Shown here: one piece after another, positions 47,662 to 58,175 of the stretch
How positions within the stretch are numbered: the first letter of the stretch is position 1
Layout of the letters: the number at the start of each line of letters is the position of its first letter
Origin: Prunus persica
Lineage: Eukaryota > Streptophyta > Magnoliopsida > Rosales > Rosaceae
Assembly (NCBI RefSeq): GCF_000346465.2
Contig: NC_034013.1
Span: 18,101,624 to 18,165,623, forward strand
Length of the DNA stretch: 64,000 nt
Direction of reading: 5' to 3'
Position numbers and translations under genes: made by a program
Notes under the pieces: model-generated
Told to the model about the DNA's origin: nothing
Seen by the model: only the letters and a program-made list of their open reading frames with translations
Databases searched by the model: none

Positions 47662-48168
47662 GGGTTAATTGTATTGTTAATCCTTAAATTTAAATTTGAT
47701 TTGCATTTAAGTCTTTCAATTTTCAAAATCGTTCATGTGGTTCTTCAACTTCAGTTTTCGTTAGGATAAATGGTACTGCCGTCAATTTTGTTAATTTTTC
47801 TGTTAAATGCAATGGCAAAATAGTATTTTTGTATTAAATTGATTAAAATATGATTAAAAAATTAAATTAAACTATCTCTCTCCCCCTCTATCCCGATTTC
47901 TACTCCTCCAAAACTTGATTTTTCTTTTTTATATTTGTTGATTTTTTATTTAATTTTCTTTTATTGTTATTTTAAAGATATAATTTTGTTTTCATTTTTT
48001 TGGTTTTAATATAAAAATATCATTTTGCCCATGCATTTAACAAAATTGACGGCATGACCATTTGTCCTAACGAAAGTGAAGTTAAAGGACAAAGGGAAAG
48101 ATTTTGAAAATTAAAGGACTCAAATACAAATCAAGTCAAAATTCAAAGACTAATAAAAAGATTAATCC
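47662..48168. mobile_element. Mutator-type MITE (foldback element) upstream of the HDG11-type gene
   Basis: The left arm (from GGGTTAATT at 47662 to about 47847) and the right arm (about 48007 to 48168, ending ATTAATCC) are long inverted repeats with scattered mismatches. Shared blocks include CAATTTTCAAAATC (right-arm copy TAATTTTCAAAATC), TTTCGTTAGGA.AAATGG and GCCGTCAATTTTGTTAA. The element is flanked by an exact 10-base direct repeat, AAAAAAACTA, at 47652-47661 and 48169-48178. Target duplications of 9-10 bp with long terminal inverted repeats indicate Mutator-like (MULE) ancestry. No transposase is encoded, so the element is non-autonomous. It ends about 0.93 kb before the start codon of the HD-ZIP IV gene and carries three L1-box octamers (47702-47709, 47804-47811, 48032-48039). 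Confidence 0.85.
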
Positions 48169-48445
48169 AAAAAAACTAATAATATTATTATTAAGCCCTC
48201 CCTCCCTCCCTCTCTCTCTCTCCCCGCCCTCGAATGGGGTGAGTGAGTGAGAATTTAATTTCTTCTGACGAACTTGGCTCTCTTTCTCTCTCTTATTTTC
48301 TTCCTTGGCTTTGGTTTTGGGTTGGTGGTGTTGTTAGATAGAAGCATTGCTTTTAAAACTCATCATCAGTTACATTTTAGTAGAGGCAGTAGACATACAA
48401 ATTATAAATCACAAATCACACAAACAGTGAAGAAAGTGGCATAGT

Positions 48446-48448
<3 letters not shown>

Positions 48449-48489
<41 letters not shown>

Positions 48490-48536
48490 TTCTTTCTTTC
48501 TTTCTTTCTGGGTTCTCTCTCTCTCTCTCTCTCTCT
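48449..48536. repeat. CT-rich microsatellite block upstream of the HDG11-type gene
   Basis: Two CT tracts (48449-48487 and 48514-48536) flank a TTTC array (48489-48509), about 0.35-0.4 kb upstream of the TATA box. Confidence 0.92.
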
Positions 48537-48856
48537 TTGTTATTTGTTATGGTAACAGTTAATTACGCCTCCAAGATTTCATCCAAGTGCCATAACTCAC
48601 TCTCCAAAATCAAGCCGATATCTTTGACATCTTGGCAGCCGTTTAAGCTACCAAATGAAATATGAAATCAAATCAAATGATATATATGAAATCTTGGTTT
48701 GGTGCTGAGTTGATGATGCCTGTCCTGGGCTTCCATAACTAATGCTCTTCCCTCTCAAAACACCCCATTTCCTTCTCATTTCCTTAAACCCCCACAAACC
48801 CAGTTTTCCATAACCCCATTATATTATACCCCAAACAACACAAAGTCAACACACCA

Positions 48857-48864
48857 TATAAATA
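48857..48864 (+). promoter_or_regulatory. TATA box of the HDG11-type gene
   Basis: TATAAATA lies 240 bases upstream of the start codon. A 46-base CT tract (48885-48930) follows at the expected transcription start, so the leader would be CT-rich, a common plant core promoter arrangement. Confidence 0.65.
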
Positions 48865-48882
48865 TACACTCTTGTTTGCTTG

Positions 48883-48884
<2 letters not shown>

Positions 48885-48930
<46 letters not shown>
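48885..48930. repeat. (CT)23 microsatellite in the HDG11-type leader
   Basis: This is an uninterrupted CT tract of about 46 bases between the TATA box and the start codon. Confidence 0.93.
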
Positions 48931-48935
<5 letters not shown>

Positions 48936-49096
48936 TCTTGGTTTATATCAATCAAATATTGCTTTGCCATGGGACTACTAACTTGCTAGATGCTCCGCTC
49001 ATCATCATTAAACCAAACCATTTAGTCTAGCGCTTAGCTTCCTTGGTACCTGCTACTTCTCCAGTAGCCTTAAGGACACAAAAGATTAAGGAGAAA

Positions 49097-52000
49097 ATGG
49101 AGTTCGGCAGTGGAGGAGGCGCTGGCTCTGGTGGAGACCACGATGCCTCTGACTCTCAAAGAAGGAAGAAGCGCTACCATCGTCACACTGCTAACCAGAT
49201 TCAGAAGCTTGAAGGGTAAGTCTAGTACTTGTACTTGTTCGTTTCACTGCTTGCTTAAGACTTTTTGTCTGTGACACTGTCTGGTTTATGGGGTTGCTTG
49301 TGCGAGTGATCGGAACGATGTTAATCTGATTGCATGTGTTTGATATGAAGAATGTTCAAGGAGTGCCCTCACCCAGATGAAAAGCAAAGGTTGCAGTTGA
49401 GCAGAGAGTTGGGGTTGGCTCCTCGCCAGATCAAATTTTGGTTTCAAAACCGGAGGACCCAGATGAAGGTGCTCACTCACTCTCTTCTGTTCTAACACAC
49501 ACTGGTACTAAAAAACCAGTCCTTTCTTTTTTTTCTTCTTAATTTGTTTGTGCTGATTAATTCTTATACTAATGAAAACACGCAGGCCCAACATGAAAGA
49601 GCTGATAACTGTGTGCTTCGAGCAGAGAACGACAAGATCCGATGTGAGAACATTGCAATCAGAGAGGCCCTCAAAAATGTCATTTGCCCAGCTTGCGGTG
49701 TCCCTCCCCTCAATGAAGATTCCTATTTTGATGAACATAAATTGCGAATGGAGAATGCCCAATTGAAAGAAGAGGTGTTCTTTCTTTAATTTCCCATTTC
49801 AATTTTGTCATAAAGTTTCAAGCTTGATGCAATTTTCTCTTAAACCAGTCTATTTAATTATCTTTCATTAATTTGGTTGCTGTCTCTCTTGTCCTGCTTT
49901 CCCCGTTTTGCCCGCTTTGCAGCTAGATAGAGTATCTAGCATTGCTGCCAAATGCATTGGGAGGCCAATTTCCCAGCTCCCTCCTGTTCAGCCTATTCAT
50001 GTTTCGTCTTTGGAGTTATCAATGGCAAGTTTTGGGGGCCATGGGGTGGGTGGCCCTTCCCTTGATCTTGATCTTCTTCCAGGGACTACTTCATCTGCCA
50101 TGCCCAGTTTGCCTTACCACCCTACCGGTTTATCGGACATGGACAAGTCCCTCATGACTGACATTGCAGCAAATGCCATGGAAGAGTTGCTTAGGCTTTT
50201 GCAGACCAATGAGCCTTTGTGGATTAAGTCCGCTACTGATGGGAGGGATGTTCTTAATCTTGAAAGCTATGAGAGGATTTTTCCGAGGGCTAATAGTCAT
50301 TTGAAAAATCCCGATCTTAGAATTGAAGCATCAAGAGACTCTGGTGTGGTTATCATGAATGGTTTAGCATTAGTCGAAATGTTTATGGACCCGGTAATTT
50401 CTCTCCTCCTCATCCTCCTCTACCCAACTGTATATTTGCAAGTGTCAGGCCGTGTTTATCTTAATTACCTATATCCAAGTGTTTAACAATTTTATGTTTG
50501 CAGAACAAGTTTGGGGAGCTATTTCCAACAATTGTCTCAATGGCAAAGACAATCGAAGTAATATCATCTGGAATGCTGGGTAGTCAGAGTGGGTCTTTGC
50601 AGTTGGTAAGTGGCTAGTAAGAAAATCTTTTGATTGTCTTTTGCATTGTCTAGTTTTATGGTAGAATTATGTTCGGATAAGTTCTCACTCGAAGGATTTT
50701 TTTGTAGATGTATAAAGAGTTGCAGGTGCTTTCACCGTTGGTACAAACTCGGGAGTTCTACTTCCTTCGTTATTGCCAGCAAATTGAGCAAGGCCTGTGG
50801 GCAATTGTCGATGTTTCTTACGATTTTCCACGAGATAACCAGTTTACAAATCAATGTCGATCTCATAGGCTTCCTTCCGGGTGCTTGATTCAAGACATGC
50901 CTAACGGATATTCCAAGGTTTGTTTTGTTTAACAAGCAAAAAGTATTTGAAACACAATATTTAAGTAATGTTATAACTTCACTTCACTTCACTTAACTTG
51001 CTCATATGCATATCAAATGCTAAAAAATAGGTTTCATGGGTGGAACATGTGGAAATAGAAGACAAAGCCCCAACTCATCGGCTTTATAGAGATCTTATTC
51101 ACAGTGGATTAGCATTTGGAGCTGAACGATGGCTTGCTGCTCTTCAGAGAATGTGTGAAAGATTTGCATGCCTAATGGTTTCAGGAACTTCTACTAGAGA
51201 TCTTGAAGGAGGTAGCTTAAATGTTTCAACACCATATATAGTAATTCTATGATTATTAACTTTCTATCCTAGCTGCTTGATCTCAACATTCTTATTTTTA
51301 TTTTTTGAATAATCAGTGATTCCATCGCCTGAAGGCAAGAGAAGCATGATGAAACTTGCCCAAAGGATGGTCAACAACTTCTGTGCAAGCATTAGCACAT
51401 CCAACGGCCATCGATGGACCACCCTTTCTGGGATGAACGAGGTTGGAGTGCGAGTCACCATCCATAAGAGCACGGATCCTGGTCAGCCCAACGGTGTGGT
51501 TCTTAGTGCAGCCACGACCATTTGGCTACCAGTATCTCCACAAAATGTGTTCAATTTTTTCAAGGATGAAAGAACTCGACCTCAGGTACTTTTATGCTTG
51601 TTAGACAAACTCATACATACTGCCTATTTCAATTGGTAACTGTTATATCAATCGGATTAATTTGTTTTCCTCCAGTGGGATGTCCTTTCCAATAACAATG
51701 CAGTGCAAGAGGTTGCCCATATAGCAAATGGTTCACATCCAGGCAACTGCATATCTGTTCTAAGAGTAAGAAATAATAAGTTATTTATTTGCTATTTCCA
51801 TTGTTACAATGCAACTCCTTTTTTTGTTTTGTTTATTTTTTTGAAGGACTAGTTAATGTGTAATAATAACTTGCTTGTACTATGAAATCATTTCTTGTAT
51901 AGGCTTTCAACACTAGCCAGAACAACATGCTGATGCTGCAGGAGAGCTGCATAGACTCATCAGGGTCACTTGTTGTGTACAGCCCTGTTGATCTACCATC

Positions 52001-52283
52001 CATCAACATTGCAATGAGCGGTGAGGATCCTTCTTACATCCCTCTGCTGCCATCAGGATTCACCATTTCACCGGACGGAAGGCCGGAGCAGGGAGATGGT
52101 GCCTCAACAAGTTCTTGTAACGTACATGGAAGTGGTGGATCACTAGTTACAGTGGCATTTCAAATCCTAGTGAGCAGCTTGCCATCCGCTAAGCTGAACT
52201 TGGAGTCGGTGAATACTGTGAATACTCTTATTGGCACCACTGTCCAGCAAATTAAGGCAGCCTTGAATTGTAATAGTTCCTGA
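49097..52283 (+). CDS. HDG11: HD-ZIP IV homeodomain-leucine zipper protein, HDG11 type
   Basis: Ten exons join in frame to 709 residues: 49097-49215, 49351-49468, 49586-49774, 49923-50393, 50504-50605, 50708-50917, 51031-51211, 51317-51585, 51676-51765, 51903-52283. Domains in order: a Gly/Asp-rich start; the homeodomain at residues 22-79 ([10 protein letters not shown] to the helix-3 signature [13 protein letters not shown]); a loop-containing zipper with the family CxxC-type motif ([11 protein letters not shown]); a START lipid-binding domain from about residue 200 to 430 ([44 protein letters not shown]); and the C-terminal START-associated domain ending [19 protein letters not shown] factors act in the nucleus of the epidermal layer and bind the L1 box TAAATG(C/T)A. 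HDG11 in Arabidopsis controls trichome branching and drought-related rooting. The length and CPACG motif fit HDG11/HDG12. All key residues are intact. Confidence 0.95.
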
Positions 52284-54352
52284 TGATCATGGCACAACTG
52301 TTTTCTCTCCTCTCTCCTCTCTACCCTCTACCATCCTTAAATAGGGTGATCAGAAAAGTGTTCATTCAGACAGTAGTGCTTGGGCAGCCTGCTGGTGCTG
52401 GTGCTGGTGGTATTCAATGTGGGACAAGTATCTGGGTTAGTTGGGACTTTGAATGCCCTCTCATCAAGAGCTGAAGCTCTTCATTTACTGCTCCTGCTGC
52501 TTCTTCTGCTCCTTCTGCTGCTAGTAGAGCTGTTTTTGCTTCCAAGGTTCATTACTTCAGTACAATTTTCACCAACTACAAACTTTTTTCTTTTTTGTTT
52601 TTTTCTTCTTTTTTGGTGGGGCAGGTTTTATTTTCCTTGTTTTTGTTATTTTAGCAATGTTAGCTTTGGAAAAGCAGTATTTAAAAGAGGAAGTCAAGAA
52701 CGCACCATACGTGTCTTTCCTGCTGAGTTTCTCTCCAGTCCGTACTGCCATTCCACTCTCTCCTCCTCCAATCCAGCAAGAAAAATCGTATGGTTCGGGC
52801 ATTGACTTCCTAAGCAAGGACTTTTAGATTTATTATATATGAAAAACCATATTTCAATTGTCTGTCTGTCTGTCTCTCATATTCTATTTATATTGTTGTA
52901 GCAAACTTTATCTCTCTCTCTCCCACAAAAACAAAACAAAACAAAACAAAAGAAATCCGTAATGACAGATCTAAAGGGCCTTTAATTAATTTGTGTTGTT
53001 TGTTTATGTGTCTGTGTGAGGGATGATGACCAGGAGTGACAGTCATGAGAGTGTAGGGCCAAGACGTTGACCGTAGTAGGCTTGACTTCAACTCTGTGGG
53101 CCTCCTCCATCCCTGAGACGTACTGAAAGCATAAATATATAATATATAAAACTCTTAATATATATGTGTTCGCACGCGCGCTTTGACATATTCCTGGGAA
53201 AAAAAGCATTTCCTTGATTGATTGATATGACCCCAAGTCACTAATCAAAGTCTCTCTCCTTCTCCTTTCCTTTTAGTTTGTTTTTCAAATTTTAATTTCT
53301 TTGAGGTTGAATCCCATTTATTACTACCATCAATCTACCGGTTGGGTTTTGGATGCCTTGATTAATTGGGAAGCAAGATTAGTGCTGCCCTTGATATCCG
53401 GAACAAACTAAAAACCAGAGTTTGCAAAGTCAAAAGGATTAGAATTGTGTTGTTAGGAAACAATTATGTATACATGTTTGATTTGATTTGTTTGAATTAA
53501 GGTTTGATTAAGAGGAGTGATAAAGATGTTAAGGAGCTATGGTGGTGGTGGTGGTGTATGTGTAAATGTAAATGTAATGGCACATTGGCACCAGTGAAGT
53601 GAGTGATAGTACACTCTCATAAAGATGGGTTTCATTCATTTCATCAAAGTTAGCACAAGCAAGCTTTATAGTAACAAGTTGTCAAGTCTGTTAGAAAACT
53701 AGTATAGCCATAAAGGCATGTCTTAAAACACCATCAATGCATCTCTATCATTTCTGATGATCCTTCCCTCCCTTCCCTTCCCTTCCCTTCCATTCCATTC
53801 CATCAACATTATTAAAGTTTTTACCATTGGTAACTTGTGACAATTTAAGAAAAGAAACCGAACGTGGATGTGGTCTGCAGCAGACTTCATTTTCATATAT
53901 ATGTCTTGTGTTTTTTAATCCCATCATCTCCTTTCCTTTATCCTGTACCCTGTACTGAACTCTCTAGGATTCATTAATGATGTTTTATCTTATGCAGTAA
54001 ACTTGTGTTGTAGAACAAGGAAGATTTTTGTTATAAGAAAAGACCCCATCAATCAACTTAATCTTAATGTTAATAATCTTGGTTTGCAAGACTGGTCTGA
54101 TAAGAGAAGTCGGAAGAAGAATGTTGTTGATTGGAGGGCTGGGCTGGGGCTGTCGTGTTTAATTTCTGATGGGTCTTTATTTCAGTCTTTGATCCTTTTA
54201 AAGCAAACTAAACCCAACCCATAGATAATAATAAAGCGGCTTATGGGCATTTTAGCCCAACGCTGAACATGAGAGAAGAATGGCCCAAGTTCCATTGCAT
54301 ATGTTTGATTTTTACAAGAGAAAAAAAACAACTTGTTGGAACATTCATATTC

Positions 54353-54400
54353 TGATTGTTTGATTGTTTGATTGTTTGATTGTTTGATTGTTTGATTGTT
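54353..54400. repeat. (TGATTGTT)6 octanucleotide array
   Basis: Six perfect copies of the 8-base unit lie head to tail. Confidence 0.92.
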
Positions 54401-56137
54401 TGTTTGTAGACAAAAAACAATCTGAATATATAAAGATAATGACATTAGGAATAATGTGTGTCTTCTCTTCTCTTATTAATCCTAAAAGATCAAAGAAGAT
54501 ATTAGTATCATCAATTTGCGTTTGCGTTTCAAGTTTGGCATTGGCACAAACAAACTGAGCCTAATCACATGGGCCGAATTATTTACCCAGAAAGTAGGAA
54601 GGGAGGGTTAGGCAGGCAGGCACCTACATACCATGTGAATGTCAGCAAAGAAGAAAGAAAGAAATCCAAACCTAAAACTAAAACTAAAACTGAAGCATGC
54701 AATGATGCAATTGCAATTGGTCCTGTCCTGTCCTGTCCTGTCCTGGCCCCTGGATCAACTTTCATGGCTTCATCCATCAGGCCTAAAATTAAGAGGCTTG
54801 GGATCTGTGGAAATATCAGACAAACAAACAAGAGCAGCCTCACAAACTTCAAACTTGTTGGTATTATTATCAAAATCCATGTGAGCAGCCTTTACACCTT
54901 TGTTTTGTGTTCCACTTCCTTTCCATGCCTACTTTGATTGATTGCCAGTGGGGCCTGCACAGGGTAGGCATTGCCAAACAAGCATGCATATGTATGATGA
55001 TCATATATAATGATACGATCTGAATGAATCTTTATCCTCCTCCTCCTCCTCCTCCTCCTATCCTAGCCATAAAAAAATCAAACAAAGAGAGATATTAGTT
55101 AGCCTATTAAAGAAGCTGGTGGTGATCCCACTCCACACCAGAGCCAGCCTCAAAAATTCAATTCCAAGGTAGCATTTGTATTTTATTTATAAGAAATGGG
55201 GCCTTCCGAATGAAATATGAGATTTCATTTTCATGTTGTAAACACTTTTGAGAACGTGTTATCTTTGACACGAAACTAAAATAAGAGGGAATATAAAAAT
55301 CACAAACCTCTTTGAATTTGTCATTTTCATATCCTAACAATGCATTTATTATTCATGATTTTTTTAAATTTAAATGTAAATACATATTTTTTCTTTTCTT
55401 CATAAGTAGCATTGCCAGCATTTCATCCATTGTCTTCAAATAACACCTTCCACAAATAATCACGGTCCAAAAGGGCGTTTTAGAGAGACAAATATCCACC
55501 ACTGGATTTTTATTATTTGTTTATTTTTCTATGAAAGATCCACCTCTCCATTGGGTGATCGTTATTTCCTTTTGTTTTTGGCTGTGTGTGTGGATCACTG
55601 AATGGGTCTGCGGGGCACGTGTCAATGACCTTTTGGTGTTCAGCTTCAACCCAACCCAACCCAACCCAACCCAACTAACCAAAGCATAGAAATTTAAGAC
55701 TCAAATCTTTCCCCCGACCAAGTTAGATTACTAGAAACTTGTGGCTGCAAATATTTCAAGGTTTTTTATAAAAAAAAAAAAAAAAAACTTTTGAGTTTTG
55801 GCCTAATAATACTACCAGGTGGGCTCCACTTTTGCTTTCACCCTGCACCTACTCGTTTAGGCGTCTATTCTAAATTCTAATCTTATCATTACTAAAGTCA
55901 AGGTTCATCTGGACCGTTCATCTTACTTTAATGTGGTTTTCTCTTTGGAATTTATTTTAATCCCAATGCTAATACTATGTTAGAAGATCCCGGAATTAAT
56001 TGAATTATTAAAGTATCTTCTACTCTGCAATAATTGTTACTGATATTTTATTTTATTTTATTTTTTCTATGAACATATGAATATAGAAAGAAGTTCGAAC
56101 TAAAAACTCCTTTTAATAATAAAAAAAAGAATTAAAT

Positions 56138-56281
56138 GCCAACGAGTCTAGCTCAGTAAAAAAGAACATTAACTTGCAAATTAGAGATCTCAAGTTCAAA
56201 CTTCCATGACATCACAATTATGTGTATGTGAGAAACCCTCTTTCATTGTAATTTAGACTATCACTTAATCTATATTTAAAA
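56138..56281 (+). mobile_element. tRNA-derived SINE-like element, copy 1
   Basis: The element starts GCCAACGAGTCTAGCTCAGT, which resembles the 5' half of a tRNA with a box A-like TAGCTCAGT. It continues to a box B-like AAGTTCAAACTTC. A tail containing CCCTCTTTCATTGTAATTTA ends in poly-A. A 17-base direct repeat, AAAAAAAAGAATTAAAT, flanks it exactly at 56121-56137 and 56282-56298, as expected for LINE-assisted insertion. It encodes no protein. Confidence 0.75.
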
Positions 56282-56783
56282 AAAAAAAAGAATTAAATAC
56301 TCTTATCTGAATCTATAACAATATAATTATTATCTTATAATTAAAAAAAACAGTATAATTAATTTTTGTGATGAATAATAACTCCTGTTGTTTTGAAGAT
56401 TGAAATTGAGTGGGGGTGGAGGCGGTGGGGCCCGAGAGCGTGGCGTTTAAAAACGGAAGCCACGAAATAAAGCGCAGCTGAGGTGTCAAAAAGCGCAAGA
56501 TAATAGAGAGGTGGGAACCACCTTAGTTCGTCACACTCTCACCTCCCTACGTCTCTATTTTCAGTAAAATCCACATCCACATTTTTTCCAGATATAATCT
56601 TTTTTCAATAATATAAAAGATATTATTGATCAAGATTGAAAGCTGAGGGGACACCACTTGCACTTTTTCCACTTTTTCTACTTTTTCCACTTTGCACTTT
56701 CCACTTGAGATATAAGATGAGATTTAGAGAGGGACTTGGCCCTTGGCCACCCCTCTTTGTCTCTCCCTGTGTTCTTGTGGCTC

Positions 56784-56792
56784 AGATATTTT
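56784..56792 (-). promoter_or_regulatory. Evening-element sequence upstream of the REVEILLE-type gene
   Basis: AGATATTTT on the plus strand is the reverse complement of AAAATATCT, the binding site of CCA1/LHY/RVE factors. It lies about 1.4 kb upstream of the RVE start codon and less than 1 kb upstream of its probable leader exon. Short motif; chance is possible. Confidence 0.4.
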
Positions 56793-56865
56793 CTTCCTTT
56801 TCTTTTTTTCATTTCCACCTATTTTTTCATTTTCTCAACGCATATTAAATTATAAATTAAGCAAA

Positions 56866-57012
56866 TTAAATAATACTATAGTGAAGAAGGCCTTGATTTG
56901 CAAGTTAAAGTTCTTAAGTTCGAATCTCTACAACGTTATAGTTGTGTGTGTGTGTGTGAAATCCCTCTTTCCTGTAATTTAAACTAATACATGTACTCAA
57001 AAAACAAAAAAA
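56866..57012 (+). mobile_element. tRNA-derived SINE-like element, copy 2 (older or 5'-decayed)
   Basis: This stretch aligns with copy 1 through GATTTGCAAGTTA, the box B-like AAGTTCGAATCTC, a GTGTGTG stretch and CCCTCTTTCCTGTAATTTAA, and ends in an A-rich tail (CTCAAAAAACAAAAAAAATT). The box A region is weaker (ACTATAGTGAAGAAGG). No clear target duplication was found. Confidence 0.65.
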
Positions 57013-57615
57013 ATTCTATCGCTTTTGAGTTTTCTGTGTTTATTTTTCCTCATAATTCAAGGAATTTAGTTGAGTTTTGTTAGCTATTTTTAGTCTCCCT
57101 TTACAATATGTGAATTTCGTACTCTTTATTGATATTGATATAATAAAATTCTATTGCTTTTTATCTAAATATATATATTATAGTCCATGAGATTGGAAAA
57201 TCTAAATTTAAAATGAAAACAGAAATATCTAATTAGTGAAAAAGGAAAGCCTCCTCTCCTCAGTCAGTGTTTGTATTATCTGATCTGGATTGGACTTAAT
57301 ATCTTCCACAAGAATATCATATCAGAGAATGAATAAAAATTAGGAATTTTCGAATTTTCTTAATTTGGGAGAAAAGCCGAAAAGGTGGGAGACAGAGTAC
57401 CAGAAAGTGCCGAGTGTCCCTGCGTTCTCAGCCACAAGATTCCCAGGCCCTTCTCGATTTTTCATTGCCAAATTTGTCAACAAAATTTTCAAAAATTAAA
57501 AATACTCACTCTGACGTGGCATCCCCTGCTTTTACTTTCTTCCTCCATATAACTCTGAATTTCTTTGTGCGCTTCTTCTCTACTATCCTCCTAATCTCTC
57601 TCATTTCTCTCTCTA

Positions 57616-57617
<2 letters not shown>

Positions 57618-57656
<39 letters not shown>
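57618..57656. repeat. (CT)n tract in the REVEILLE-type leader exon
   Basis: This is a CT microsatellite inside the probable 5' leader exon, which ends at a donor after 57887 (ATTGAG|GTAAGC). The next acceptor is at 58172-58173, two bases before the start codon. Confidence 0.85.
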
Positions 57657-57661
<5 letters not shown>

Positions 57662-58175
57662 CATCTTCATCTCCTGCTTCTCTGGATTTGGATTTTGCTT
57701 CTTCTTTCTTTTTAATCTTATCTTTCTCTTTCGGTTTCGCCTTTTCGTTTTCTTTTATTTCCCGAGAATCCGACGGCGGAATCTGTTTTTTGTTTCTCGG
57801 GAAAAGCCGAGGAGCCTTCTGTTTTCTCAGTTAGAAAAAGAAAACTCTCAAGACAAGTTTGTTTTCAGTCTTTCAGATACCATTGAGGTAAGCTTCTGAT
57901 TGATCTGGTCTACATAAGCAAAGAACTTTTCTTTTTTTCTAATTTCCCAAAAAATAAACACTTTTCTTCTTTTGTGTTTTTATTATTTATTTATAGGAAA
58001 AGTCTGCTTGGTTCTTATTTATTATCCTTATTTTTATTTAAATGCAGCCGAATATCCAATTAATGAAAGCTTGTTTGTGTTTCTTTTATTTGTGGGCAAT
58101 CAATTTCCAGGTGTAGTGCGTTAACCTTTTGCAGTAAGTAACGTGCTGGACGTGTTCTGTTTCTTTTGAGCAGCC

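Larger units (their letters stand above)
52284..57400. other. Spacer with simple repeats and two SINE-like copies
   Basis: The first 500 bases include the 3' UTR of the HDG11-type gene. Beyond it there is no supportable gene. Repeats include TGTC near 52860, CCCTT/CCATT near 53765-53805, TGATTGTT at 54353-54400, (TCCTG)5 at 54721-54745, TCC near 55036-55058 and AACCC at 55648-55674. The two SINE-like elements are listed separately. Confidence 0.65.

Noticed and set aside
49468..49496. miR156-complementary-looking string in HDG11-type intron 2
   Set aside because: GTGCTCACTCACTCTCTTCTGTT resembles the miR156 complement but has a 4-base insertion and lies in an intron just after the donor; it is best explained as CT-rich intron sequence.
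54353..54400. CRISPR-like direct repeats
   Set aside because: The units are contiguous 8-mers without spacers and the genome is a plant; this is a minisatellite.
55648..55674. Telomere-like AACCC repeat
   Set aside because: Plant telomeric repeat is TTTAGGG/CCCTAAA; this is a five-base unit of a few copies and not telomeric.
57414..57899. 161-codon open frame before the RVE-type gene
   Set aside because: It runs through a CT tract (Ser-Leu repeats) and hydrophobic low-complexity codons and fits a 5' leader exon with a good donor after 57887.
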